The notes under the pieces were generated by a model. That model saw only the letters and a program-made list of their open reading frames with translations, was not told the DNA's origin and did not search any database. DNA of 64,000 nucleotides from Ariolimax columbianus (taxonomy: Eukaryota > Mollusca > Gastropoda > Stylommatophora > Arionidae). Positions 23,685-33,469 of this stretch are shown here, one piece after another. Location: positions 32,486,386 to 32,550,385 of the forward strand of contig JAVGWX010000011.1 in assembly GCA_036924085.1 (NCBI GenBank), given 5' to 3'. Positions within the stretch are counted from its first letter, which is position 1. Every line of letters begins with the position of its first letter. Position numbers and translations under genes: made by a program.

Positions 23685-23687
23685 GCC
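23685..23687. repeat. 3-bp target-site duplication GCC, right
   Basis: GCC immediately follows the TACCTA end of the 3,150-bp element, matching 20532-20534. Confidence 0.75.
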
Positions 23688-24390
23688 TTTTCTTTTGTAC
23701 AGGTGAACGATTGAGGCGTCCTTTAGCTCCTGCAGAATTTTTCCTTCAGCCCACATATGGCACAAGAGTTCAGTGATCCTTCTGGTGAGGGATGGGCCAG
23801 CTGTCTTATATACCTCTGCTGGTATTGCATCCGCTCCTGGAGCTTTTCCTATAGATAGTGAACTGATTGCCCTGTCGATTTCCTCCTCAGTGATGACTTC
23901 ACCCAACGCCAGGTTCAGTTCCACCTGCGGCATTCACCGGATGGCCTCTTCATTTGTGGACGATGGGTGGTTTAGTATTTTGCAGAAGTGTTCTGTTAGC
24001 AGTGCCCCATCCGCACTGCAAACTGGAGTATTACTAGAGGGCTGTGGGCCATAGAGAGCTTTCAGTGCCTTGTAAAACCAATTTCTGCAGCTTTTTTGCT
24101 GAGCCAGGAGTCTTGCATCTCTCTAAGCCTGGTCTGGACAGCTTTGCGAGCAGTATTGAAGGCAGCTTTTGCTGCCGGAGATAGTGTGTCCCTGTGGTTA
24201 TTCCCTGTGTGCTTCATGTGTTGCATCGAGAAGGCCCTGTATTTCCAGATCTTTCTCATCAAACCAGTCCTTATGCTTGCGCGTGAGTGGGCCAATGTGT
24301 TTAACAGCTGTATCATAGAGTGTGTTTCTCAATGATGCCCAGTTCTCTTTGATGTCGTTCTTTTCAAAATGAAGCTCAGATAGTCTGCCC
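23685..24390 (-). pseudogene. RTE-A linker and RT N-terminus (inverted half)
   Basis: Minus-strand frames give NWASLRNTLYDTAVKHIGPL, KAAFNTARKAVQTRLREMQD, SSLSIGKAPGADAIPAEVYK and LKDASIVHLYKRKG. This is the typical linker and RT fingers entry of the family, with frameshifts. The protein stops at the border of the TIR element and resumes at 20534. Confidence 0.8.
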
Positions 24391-25431
24391 TCAAGCTCTT
24401 CCTGGAAGCCTCATCTCATGGGTTTGTATTTCAGCTGAGAGACATTTAGCCTCCTCTGGTTTCTTTCCCTGGGGGCGCATTTTGGGCTGGATCATGAAGT
24501 TTAGCTTGACAATTACAAGTCGATAGTCGGTCCAACATTCTGCACCACACATGCTCTTCGTTACCATAGCATCTGCTCGATCCCTACATCTGATGATAAT
24601 GTAGTCAATGAGATGCCAGTGGCGGGACCTTGGGTGCATCCATGTGGTTCTATTTCGGACCAGAAGTCGGAAAGCTGTGTTTGTAATGAGTAGATCATTT
24701 GTGGCACATGTCCTCAGAAGGAGCGGTCCGTTACTATTGTATTTTCCGTCTGTGCCAACCCAAGCATTAAAATCACAGAGGATGACCAATTTGTCAGATT
24801 TGGGGACTGCAGCGATGAGCGCCTCAAGGTCCTCATAAAACTTATCTTTTGTTTCCTGAGGATTTGTCATTGTGGGTGCGTATGCACTGATACGTGTTGC
24901 ATGGCGCCCTCCTATTAGGGGGAGATGCAGTGTAATCAGGCGGTCATTAATTCCTCTGGGCATGCTTGTGAGCTGGTCGACCATGTTGGTCTTGATGGCA
25001 AAGCCAACTCCAGCTTCACGGCGTTTTTCTTTGCTGCGGCCGCTCCAGAAGAAAGTATAACCAGCACCTTCTTCTGTGATCTGCCCTTCCTCTGCCAGTC
25101 GTGTCTCACTCAGGGCATCTATGCAGATGTTGTATCTAGCCAGTTCCCTGGCGATCAGTGCTGTCCGTTGTACGGGTCTGTTTGCTTTGGCGTTGTCCAT
25201 TAGCGTGCGAACATTCCATGTTGCAAGCGTGACGGGAACATGTTTTAGAGGCAAGACATTGTCAAGACTTCTAGTGAAGGATTTCGATGCAGACAATATG
25301 GTGTCAGCGTGTGCCTCATTTTCTCGGTAGCCCTTCCCTTCTCTTTTATCGCTGGGGTGGAGCTTTGAGGTATCTGTTTCTGAGCGCATTTGTTTATGTA
25401 TTCTTCTTCCACCTCTCTTTCCTCTGGTCAT
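24391..25431 (-). pseudogene. RTE-A endonuclease domain, long open frame
   Basis: This 346-codon minus-strand frame is an apurinic-type endonuclease that nicks DNA for target-primed reverse transcription. Visible motifs are TLATWNVRTLMDN (Asn), DALSETRLAEEG (Glu), ISAYAPTMTNPQETKDKF, LVILCDFNAWVGTDG (Asp-x-Asn), NRTTWMHPRSRHWHLIDYI and CWTDYRLVIVKL. The last motif is normally S/T-D-H, and here the catalytic His is Tyr. A short gap follows FNAWVGTDG, compared with the spacing I expect for the family. ATG at 25431 is the likely start, giving a basic N-terminus of about 80 residues before the domain. It is open but probably inactive. Confidence 0.8.
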
Positions 25432-25685
25432 TCGAGTTGTTTACTTGTGAGTTCCGATGCCTCCTCGGTTAAGTGTATTTTCAGCACAAGCAATAGATGT
25501 AGATCTGAATTTGAAGGGATGAAGTGTGCTGATTGAAGCGCGATGAGCTCCTTTTTGCAGTACCGTCTATTTGACCGGGTCAGGATGACCTTCGTTTCAG
25601 TGTTCATGCTTTGTTATCTGGGTCGCGATACAGCACAGAGCGACACTAGCTTTTGACCGGGTCAAGTTTCGGCCACGCTTTGTGA

Positions 25686-25828
25686 CATCTCTTGTTCACC
25701 TCTTGTGGCACAGGTCAATATTTGTGGCCTTATTTATCATACCACTTCAAAGTCAAGATTCTGCGCAGACAGACAGTCATCCATGAAATGCCTGCACCTG
25801 CTTGTTAGTTCCTTTGTCCTCTCCCGAA
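25686..25828. repeat. 143-bp perfect direct repeat, copy 1
   Basis: This is identical by eye to 26964-27106, starting CATCTCTTGTTCACCTCTTG and ending TTCCTTTGTCCTCTCCCGAA. It sits between the 5' region of the inverted LINE half and the direct half. Confidence 0.95.
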
Positions 25829-26008
25829 ACACATTGTCTACCTTTCACGACTAAAAATACACTGTTATATACTTCGTTGCATCACTTCTTTCACATTAGA
25901 ATGCTTAATTCACAAGTCGACACATTTATATTCAGGAATCACGTTAATAGTCTGAGAGTTATCATAGAAAACACAATTTTATCAAGAGGGAAATCGACTG
26001 CGGCCATC

Positions 26009-26722
26009 TTAACACATCACAGAATAGTAAAGGCCAGCACAGCCTTTGGTAGAATGCGCTCGATGGTCTGGGCACGTCGTGGCATCATCGTCAAGACCAA
26101 ACTCAAAGTCTATCGTGCAACCTTCATCCCAACTCTATTATACGCTTGCGAAAGCAATACTGTATATTCTGGACATGCAAGCAAGTTAAACCACTTCCAC
26201 ACAGGTTGCCTGAGGCGAATATTCCACATCCGATGGCAAGATCGTGTCACTGACATCGAGGTTCTCTCTGGGGCTAACATGCCCAGCATCCATGCACTAC
26301 TATAAAAAGCACGACTAGGATGGACCGAACACGCCCGTATGTCAGACGAGCGGCTCCCAAAGAAGCTTCTCTATGGCGAGCTAAGAGAGGGATGGCGCGA
26401 GAGAGTGCGCCCAAATAAATGTTTTTAAAAGTCTGAAGGACTCACTGGAAAGTTGCCAGATAGACATCTACACCTGGGAGTGTCTTGCGCAAAACAGATC
26501 TGACTGGAGAAGCGCAGTCTAATAGGGTGTAGCTACCAACGAAGACGACCGTGTTGTGAAAGCCCAGAGCAGACGCAAGACCCAGAAATCCCAAAGAGCG
26601 GGAACACCATCACCTTCGCCCGCATTGGCCTGTTCAACCACATGCGCACCCACACCCAGTAGGGAAATCTGTGACAAGGATGATGTCAGCGGTTCTCATC
26701 TACAACGATGAACAGCTATTAT
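26009..26722 (+). pseudogene. RTE-A thumb to 3' end (direct half of the twin-primed insertion)
   Basis: The + strand reads HHRIVKASTAFGRMRSMVWA, KTKLKVYRATFIPTLLYACE, HIRWQDRVTDIEVLSGANMP, then after stops and shifts LLYGELREGWRERVRP. It closes with a C2H2-like GLFNHMRTHTQ and the 3' end CTACAACGATGAACAGCTAT followed by TATTATT. The same end lies in reverse at 54420-54480. Confidence 0.8.
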
Positions 26723-26735
26723 TATTTGGATTCAT
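26723..26735. repeat. 13-bp target-site duplication, right copy
   Basis: This is the second TATTTGGATTCAT, directly after the LINE tail. It matches 20120-20132. Confidence 0.85.
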
Positions 26736-26963
26736 AATTAATATTCATAAAAATGATCACTTAGAACATGGACCATAGGTACATAGTAGCCCATAGGTCC
26801 TCAACAAATAATCGTCATGAGCTTCAATCAGCTACCAGTCACTCCGCTTCCCATATTGAGGCTTGTCAAGATTTACCTCTTTCTGACTTAATGTTTTACA
26901 CATCTGGGTCCAGTGCAGACACTCAAGTAATGTTACCAATACCTCTCCTCAAGGCATGACTGC

Positions 26964-27106
26964 CATCTCTTGTTCACCTCTTGTGGCACAGGTCAATATT
27001 TGTGGCCTTATTTATCATACCACTTCAAAGTCAAGATTCTGCGCAGACAGACAGTCATCCATGAAATGCCTGCACCTGCTTGTTAGTTCCTTTGTCCTCT
27101 CCCGAA
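26964..27106. repeat. 143-bp perfect direct repeat, copy 2
   Basis: Identical to 25686-25828 at an offset of 1,278 bp. This copy lies outside the LINE insertion, about 230 bp beyond its right TSD. Confidence 0.95.
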
Positions 27107-27119
27107 CCATAGAGCAAAT

Positions 27120-28080
27120 TTGACTTCTATTTTTATTCTAATCTTTGTCAAGGACCAGATTTCCTTGGATCTCCAGAGTTTATCCAACATAATGAAAAGC
27201 TCCCTGCATACTTTATGAATTCTTAAGTTGTAGTTTTCTGTGCCCCCAATTTTGTCCACGTTGCTACCCAGTTAAAGGAATAAATCCACATCTTGTAGGA
27301 GAGTCGTATCAGCACAGTCAAAACATTTTCACCCATAATCTTGATTTTGCCTGAATGTCTCCATTGACTCATATCTCCAACGGCTGGGGCCATACATTGA
27401 GCCTGTTTTACATACTGATCATTACTCTGGTTGATCCAGGCTCAGGAACAGAAGGTCAAAGTCCAGATCCTCCAGCTGTTTCTGCAGTGAGGTAACAAAT
27501 TTATGTCACAATCATTTGATGTCTTTGTCTTTATGATCCAGTCGATAATCAGTAAAAAGACAAAAGGTGACTCTGGTATAGTTCTTGTCAAGATCTTCCC
27601 TGGTACAGATGATAGCATTATTCCCCAGTAGTTGGGTCTATTCAGTTGTATAGTCTATTGCTTTTCTTTAGAAGTTTTACCACTCTCCAATCCACAGCTA
27701 TTTCTTGTTTCCCAGATGTGACCCAGCAAAATATCTACCTTGATCACCTCCACTGAGATACTATCAGGACTGGTGACCTTTCCATCTTTCATTCAGAGTA
27801 TATCCTTCTTGATGCCGTTGATATTGCAGTTGACATGTAGTTCTATTTCTGCTGGCTCAATGTTTTGAGGCTCAGTCGGTGACAGTCTATTTAGAGGCTC
27901 AAAATATTCTGTCCATCTACGAATTTATAATCACCTTGCCATGTCTATTTGAAATGAAACTGTTGGCCTGCCTGTATTTTTAGCTGTCAAGTTTTTGCTA
28001 GTGTTTGCAAACAGGTCTCTTATCTCCTTTTGCAGTAGCTTCCTCGCCAGTATGTGTTAACTCATTGTTTTCCGCCTCCT
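27120..28080 (-). mobile_element. LINE fragment, family 3 (linker and RT N-terminus)
   Basis: The minus-strand reading gives RRWTEYFEPLNRLSPTEPQN, VTSPDSISVEVIKVDILLGH and GIMLSSVPGKILTRTIPE, the entry to the RT domain of a LINE family also seen at 44710-46150 and 47350-47830. Multiple stops. Confidence 0.7.
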
Positions 28081-28084
28081 GTCA

Positions 28085-29435
28085 TTTCTGATACTCGGTT
28101 TAACTTCCCTATGGGCAGCGCTGTAAAATCCTAGGGCAAGTATTCTCTTGTTTTGTATGTTGCAGTTGTTCAGCTCAACTTTCAGCAACTTCATTTCTTC
28201 AATTTCGGAGATGTCCATCCCTTGTGTTGGTGAAATTTTCCCCCCAAAACTCCCCATAAGAATCTTGCCATACCATTTGTTTTGTCAGTATGACCAGAAA
28301 GGGAAACATGTCTGCCTCAGTAGACCTGCTGATCGTGTCATGAAGGGCGACATATGCAAGCTGAGGCTGGCTGTCTCACTGCATGGAAACCATTAGCCAT
28401 AGAACTTCAACAAATACATTGAGTTTGACCAGTCATCGATTAATATATAGACCAGAATATAGACCTGGTCGTGACAGAGTGATGAAACCTAGACATTATG
28501 GTAGGTGTAAGGGTCTTGGCTTTCACTCACCACCACCACTCTGTCTCTAAGCTAGTTGGAATTTGTATACTATGTAGGTCTACAAACATTGTAAGGCAAT
28601 CCAAGTGGCATTTGGGCCTGTCATAAACATGACAGTTGCTTAACATCAGGGATGCAATTTCTCTAATGTTTACAGAAAGCATAAAGAAATATGAACTGTC
28701 ATCCAGTGGCCCAATTTGAAGTGTGGAGAAATTGCATTGAACAAGAGGAGTGGGTCAGTTGAGAGCAAAAAGAGATTGGCTTGGGGACGAAACAGATGTA
28801 CAGATCGGAGAGTATGGATGGGCGTCATGATTGGAGAAGCAGTGCAGTGGGGATGTGAGGGAGGAGATATGTAGGAGAGTGTAGGAATATGACTTTAAGA
28901 ATGAACGTTTATAGTTATTCCAGGCAACGCTGGGTACTTACGCTAGTTTTATATAAATCCAACATTACGAGTTGCAGTAAATGTCAACATTTGTGTTAAT
29001 GAACCTAATACTGTAACTAATTTCAACAAATAGTGACTGACTTAGGGCTTTGAAATTTGTCAGACAGATACAAATTCTTGCTAGCATTTATGTTTTATCC
29101 AATAGATCTAATATTAATCTTGGGAACTCTTGAGAATGCAGGGATCTAAACGACAGTGAAGAATTTGTCAATGAATTATTTATCTTTGTAGTTGTCATTA
29201 TTATCCCAAAGCAATGGCAGATTCTCCTCCACTGAACGAAGGTGAAAACCAGGTCTCTTGATTAGCATTGTTTATGGAATGGGAGTTTCTGTTGAAATCA
29301 AATCGTTTGGGATAATTGAATCCAGTCAACTTTGACAACCAATTTTTCAGCATATTTTAGTCTATATTTTGTAAAGGGAGAAATACATTTGATAAAAATA
29401 AAAATAAATACATTTAAAAACGTGTGTGTATGAAT
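28085..29435. other. No gene recognised
   Basis: This stretch lies upstream of the CCT2 exons and should hold or flank its promoter and first exon if they are close. I cannot identify them. An ATG at 28498-28500 is followed at once by GTAGGT, in the right phase, but this is too weak to call. Confidence 0.4.
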
Positions 29436-29439
29436 ATAT

Positions 29440-29800
29440 ATCAGGTTATCAGATATTCCCAGAGTAGTTTGTCTCGGTCTATGTGTATGACAAGGACAAG
29501 AATAGCACCACTGCCCCACAGAGAGCATGTCGTAAGAGGCGACTGTGTGACATGGCATAACACCGGCCATGGTTAGGGTGCTTGTTAAGAGCAGCATAGA
29601 TGGCGCCTAACAGGCTGTGGGTCTACTTTGCTCTAGTGTTTGAGTCTATTAAGATGGACTCGCACATCAGTTAACGATCCTCCATACTCGAGCCTAGCCC
29701 GCTGAGCAGGAAATCCTCTTGCTATCTCACATTAGAGCTGGGACCCGCACAGGAGCATATGCTCCTGTAGAAGTACAGGTCGACTAAGACAGATATTAAA
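29440..29800 (-). repeat. SINE-like repeat with a conserved core
   Basis: The core (29489-29549) read on the minus strand is CACAGTCGCCTCTTACGACA, then TGC…GTGGGGCAGTGGTGCTATTC. This resembles the 'GTCGCCT-TTACGACA…CTATTC' core found in many invertebrate SINEs (from memory, a Meta-type domain). Part of the right side (GGGACCCGCACAGG…GGTCGACTAAGA) recurs in diverged form at 44400-44460. Borders are approximate. Confidence 0.5.
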
Positions 29801-30009
29801 TGAAAACAACAGTGAAAAATTGGTTCAACAGTCTAAACAAGAGGCAGATATGAGTAAACATATTTGCACATGCTATCATCCTAGCTTGTAATTTAAAAGA
29901 TTGTATATTATTGTTTGGCAAAAATTAAGCTGTCCAAGGCAGCCATGAAAAAGCTTCAAAGTAGCCATTAGATGGCAAAAAGCAGATCTGTCTGAAATAA
30001 TAATAGAAT

Positions 30010-30230
30010 GATAATCTGTATTGTGCAGATGATACAATGCTTATAAGCTAGAAAATGGACAAGATTTTGAAAAAATGGCAGAATTAATTTATTACGTCAA
30101 AGAAAAAGAACTAAATATAAAATTAAAAACAATGGTCATAAAAGAAAACTTAAATATGGGATTAAGGAAATATATTAAAACAAACAACAAAACTTGGAAT
30201 ACCTAGATACCATCATATCAGTTGATAGAA
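30010..30230 (+). mobile_element. Short LINE RT fragment
   Basis: The + strand reads YCADDTML, a catalytic motif form. After frame changes it continues as a segment matching 'KELNIKLK…MVIK' and 'NLEYLDTIISVDRS', the usual region after the motif. It lies about 0.5 kb before the first CCT2 exon seen. Confidence 0.55.
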
Positions 30231-30719
30231 GTAAAAAAAAACATAATATATATATATTCACTATCTGGCTCAGGATGCACAAGGAAACCCTTGCTGGTAA
30301 GTGGCCAGAACATGTTCAGAAAGCAATGACAAAACTACTGAATGAACAATGCCAAGAAACCTATGACAGTTGATTCCATTCTGGTCAGATTATGTAAATA
30401 TTTTTATCACAAGACAATGATACCAAGAAATGCTTTCCCCTGCTAAAATGCAGACTGCCTTTCTGGCTCATAGCTGTTTATTGGTTATTGACAGTTGACT
30501 TCCAAATAAAGAGATCATTCAGGTATCCACCACCTATGTGACGTGGGATAGGGTTTATCCTAAATGGAGATATAAATAATCTTACACTGACTGACTTTCG
30601 TTGAATTAAAAAGGAATTTGTCAATTTGCTCTTCAATTATTTCACTCTGAATAAAATATGCATCTGGAAAATAGTCATTTACAGGCATTTTTGACAGTTG
30701 TTCTGTTTAATCTTTATAG

Positions 30720-30788
30720 GTGTCACTCAATCCAGTGCAGATTTTACGCTTGGGGGCAGAGGAGGAAAAGTCGGAAACAGCGCGCATG
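30720..30788 (+). CDS. CCT2: CCT2 exon (second coding exon)
   Basis: A TTTATAG acceptor precedes GTG; the donor is GTAAGT. The reading is VSLNPVQILRLGAEEEKSET then ARM, equivalent to the N-terminal strand of CCT2 (human residues about 4-26, with the characteristic GA.EE..ETAR). The phase is 0 at both ends, so the missing first exon must end in phase 0 and supply the start Met. Confidence 0.9.
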
Positions 30789-30794
30789 GTAAGT

Positions 30795-32505
30795 TAAATC
30801 TTATGAATTGTTCCTTAATTTCAAGAACTTTCTCCACGTGAATTGGCGAATATTATTTGTCCAGGTCATCGAGATTTTTCCTCTTTCTCATTTGATTGAA
30901 GTTAACACACATGTTCATAGCATTGGAGTTTGTGTGTTATATGCTGTCATATTCTGATGAATTGTATTTCATATTGATACTCCCCAAAAGCCACAAAGAA
31001 GAAAATGGAGAGGTTGAGAGAATATATAACATTTGTATAATTAATAAACCAAGTTGACTGCATTTTTAATGAGTCTGATTTGAAAGAGAAGAATTTGTAA
31101 ATAACAAAGAGAAGAATTAAAAACTACATTCAATTTCACTAAACAAAGCACCAGAGATAGATGATATACCCATCTAACTCATCAAAGCAACGTGTGGTAT
31201 GGTCAATCCTTTTTCTTACTGTGATGTCCTGGTACGGCTGTTGCACAGACAGAAGAAACAGCAAAACTTTGTGTAACCCTGCTGTATTGCATCAAGATGG
31301 CAATGACCTTAAGGTCACTACAAATCTGCCACTTATATACTTGTTATAGTTATAGGTGTGTAAAAATAATTCAATGTTTCTTTCACGTGGCTGCATGCCC
31401 AATTGGAACAGATGGAAACCATTACCATTATGGAGCAGCACAGCTTTTAAGTTCAACTTGGACGAATCGGTCAATCACCCCCAATCATCATTTGTGTAGT
31501 TAATGTTTAGTGCTGTCATCAGACCCACTATATCAAATTAAGTAACGGGTTTGTCTGTCATTTTGAAATACAGAGATATGCATTCTCTTTCAAAAGATAA
31601 CATTGCTGCAGTCTGGGCCCCAGCAGGAGTGTTTAATTTTTCTGTAATTCCAATCTCTCACTAGATCATTCAATTCACTCTAATTTTATTTGGCTGTGCA
31701 GACTCTTCAATCGACACGAAATCAGGATGTAGATGCTTTCACAGGAGACAGATGGCCACTGGAATTATCTTCATCATCCAGGTTATACGATTCTGGTGGC
31801 TCCGACTCAGGAAGTCCTGGCTGCACGGCAGAAGGAATATTCAGACAGGTCACAACACAGCATTTAAAAAAATAGAAATACCATGTTCAATTGTAGGAGT
31901 TGGGCAAAAGTAACAATCATCAAGATGACTCGCTGGTTCCATCTACACCATTAGAACTGCAAAATACATCGATCATCCTTTTCGCCTCAACCAGCAGCAC
32001 AGATTCATTGCACGAGATTGACAAGATATGCTTATGCCCAATACCGGGCCCGATCGCCGATCTCACAACCAAAATAAAAGCGATAAGCTTACTTTATCAT
32101 TAGTGCAATGGGCTGCCTTTATGACAGCAAACTTGTTTGTCCAAAAATATAGCTATTCCGCGCTGTTCACACATTCGAAGGACATCTTGAAATGACGCAT
32201 CTGCACTCAAAGAATCTAAAACACGAATAATTTGTGGTTGCGACGACTGTTACAGATTGTGTCACCCAATTGGCGCTCAATTGTCATTTGCGCCTGGAAA
32301 ATTAAGCCACCAACCTACTGAACCAATTTGACATCACATGTCGATTGCATGTATTGTTCATTCAAATTCAGCATTTGATGTCTGTTTCGTGTACATATAA
32401 TAAATCAAAGAGAATTGTTTGCATGAATTTGTGATTTTTAGTATTTATTTTCAGTCATAGGATGATATGACTGGAAGGTAAGCAAAAAAGTAAATACTTA
32501 TCTTT
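30795..32505. other. CCT2 intron, first part: no recognised element
   Basis: I see only short open frames without motifs. The stretch at 31690-31875 is GC-balanced and coding-like but unrecognised. Confidence 0.45.
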
Positions 32506-32507
32506 TG

Positions 32508-32745
32508 CTGTCTTTCTCCTTGATGCTTTGTCTTTTCACTCCTCTTGCAAGAGCTTCCTTTCATCAAGCATGAGGTGGCCTGTCAGGGTACATCTCCACT
32601 TGGATCGATCTGCAACTTTGTCTCATCAGATCAACAAGATCTGCCAGACTTGTGGTGTCCGGTGCCATTATATCACGCATCTTTGTTCCTCAACAGTTCT
32701 CTTGCCATCCGCCAACTGCCCATAAAGGATATCATTGGAAATATA
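32508..32745 (-). mobile_element. 3' fragment of an RTE-B LINE
   Basis: It parallels 14640-14900 base for base in blocks such as TTGTCTTTTCACT, AAGAGCTTC and ACATCTCCACTTGGATC, and then ends. It is diverged and non-coding. Confidence 0.7.
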
Positions 32746-32756
32746 ACTAAGCTAGC

Positions 32757-33070
32757 GTAGCAATCTCGAAGTTCAATCCTTGCAGACACGAGTGGAGCAG
32801 TCCCAACTACAGTGGTTTGGCCATGTCTGTAGAATGGAAGAAGATCGGATACCAAAGCAGTCATGGGAGATAAAAGTCAAGGACGCAGACCCCCCCCCCC
32901 CCCCAAGGACGTCCCAAAGTACGTTGGGAAGACAACATACGACAGTCCCTAAGTGATAGAAAGCTGGATTGGATAGAGGCCAGGAAAAAGACTGCGAATA
33001 GAGCAGTGTGGCGTTCTCTTTGGCAAACCTCTACACCTCATGGTAGAAGAGGAGCGACTAAGTAAGTAAG
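32757..33070 (+). mobile_element. 3' fragment of an RTE-C LINE with TAAG tail
   Basis: This is the same family as 12784-13765: TAGCAATCTCGAAGTTCAAT, GGCCATGTCTGTAGAATGGA and GACTAAGTAAGTAAG at the end. A run of 15 C (32890-32904) stands where the other copy has CCCCTA. It lies directly beside an RTE-B fragment. Confidence 0.8.
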
Positions 33071-33469
33071 TTCCTGTTGACTGGGAGTGACAATAGCATC
33101 ATAAGCGAAAAGCAAGATCATTGACCTCACAAAGGCATTTGATTTGGTTAGTAGGCCAAGTTAAATGAACTGCATTGACTAATAAAAATCCTTCCATGAA
33201 GGCATGCAAGGAACAGTCAAATTTTAGTATATAAGACTTTGAATTTGACAGGAAAACCGTCAATGCTAATGAGTTCAAAATATAAAACCCCTTATAATAA
33301 GAGGTATGTTCTATTAAGAGCCAGTTCCCTGTCTGGTAATAGTATATTTTTAGCTACTTACAACTTACTACATCTGAAAATGTCTTTCGTCTCTGCGTCC
33401 CTATAGCGGGACTCTGTCGTCCCTATAGCGCCAACACTAGCAACATGCTTCTTACACAATGTACCTAAG

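Larger units (their letters stand above)
20133..26722 (+). mobile_element. Twin-primed (5'-inverted) RTE-A LINE insertion, later invaded by a TIR element
   Basis: Between 13-bp TSDs lie two opposed halves of one LINE. The minus-strand half (20133-20534 plus 23685-about 25680) carries the 5' region, endonuclease and RT up to LGSTLSRSVSLD. The plus-strand half (about 26009-26722) starts at RIVKASTAFGRMRSMVWARR, the next residues of the family protein. It runs through FHIRWQDRVTDIEVL to a C2H2-type end (GLFNHMRTH) and the tail GATGAACAGCTATTATTATT. This is the arrangement produced by twin priming. The minus half has lost part of the RT palm (no YADD motif seen) and was split by the 3,150-bp element. 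Filler sequence lies at about 25686-26008. Confidence 0.8.

Noticed and set aside
25686..27106. LTR or TRIM retrotransposon with 143-bp LTRs
   Set aside because: The repeats lack TG…CA ends, have no TSD, and one copy lies inside a separately explained LINE insertion.
27425..27441. CTGGTTGATCCAGG, like the 5' end of 18S rRNA
   Set aside because: The match is short, continues as minus-strand LINE coding text, and no further 18S sequence follows.
28498..28506. First coding exon of CCT2 (ATG directly before GTAGGT)
   Set aside because: The phase fits, but a three-base coding match plus a weak donor is expected by chance many times.
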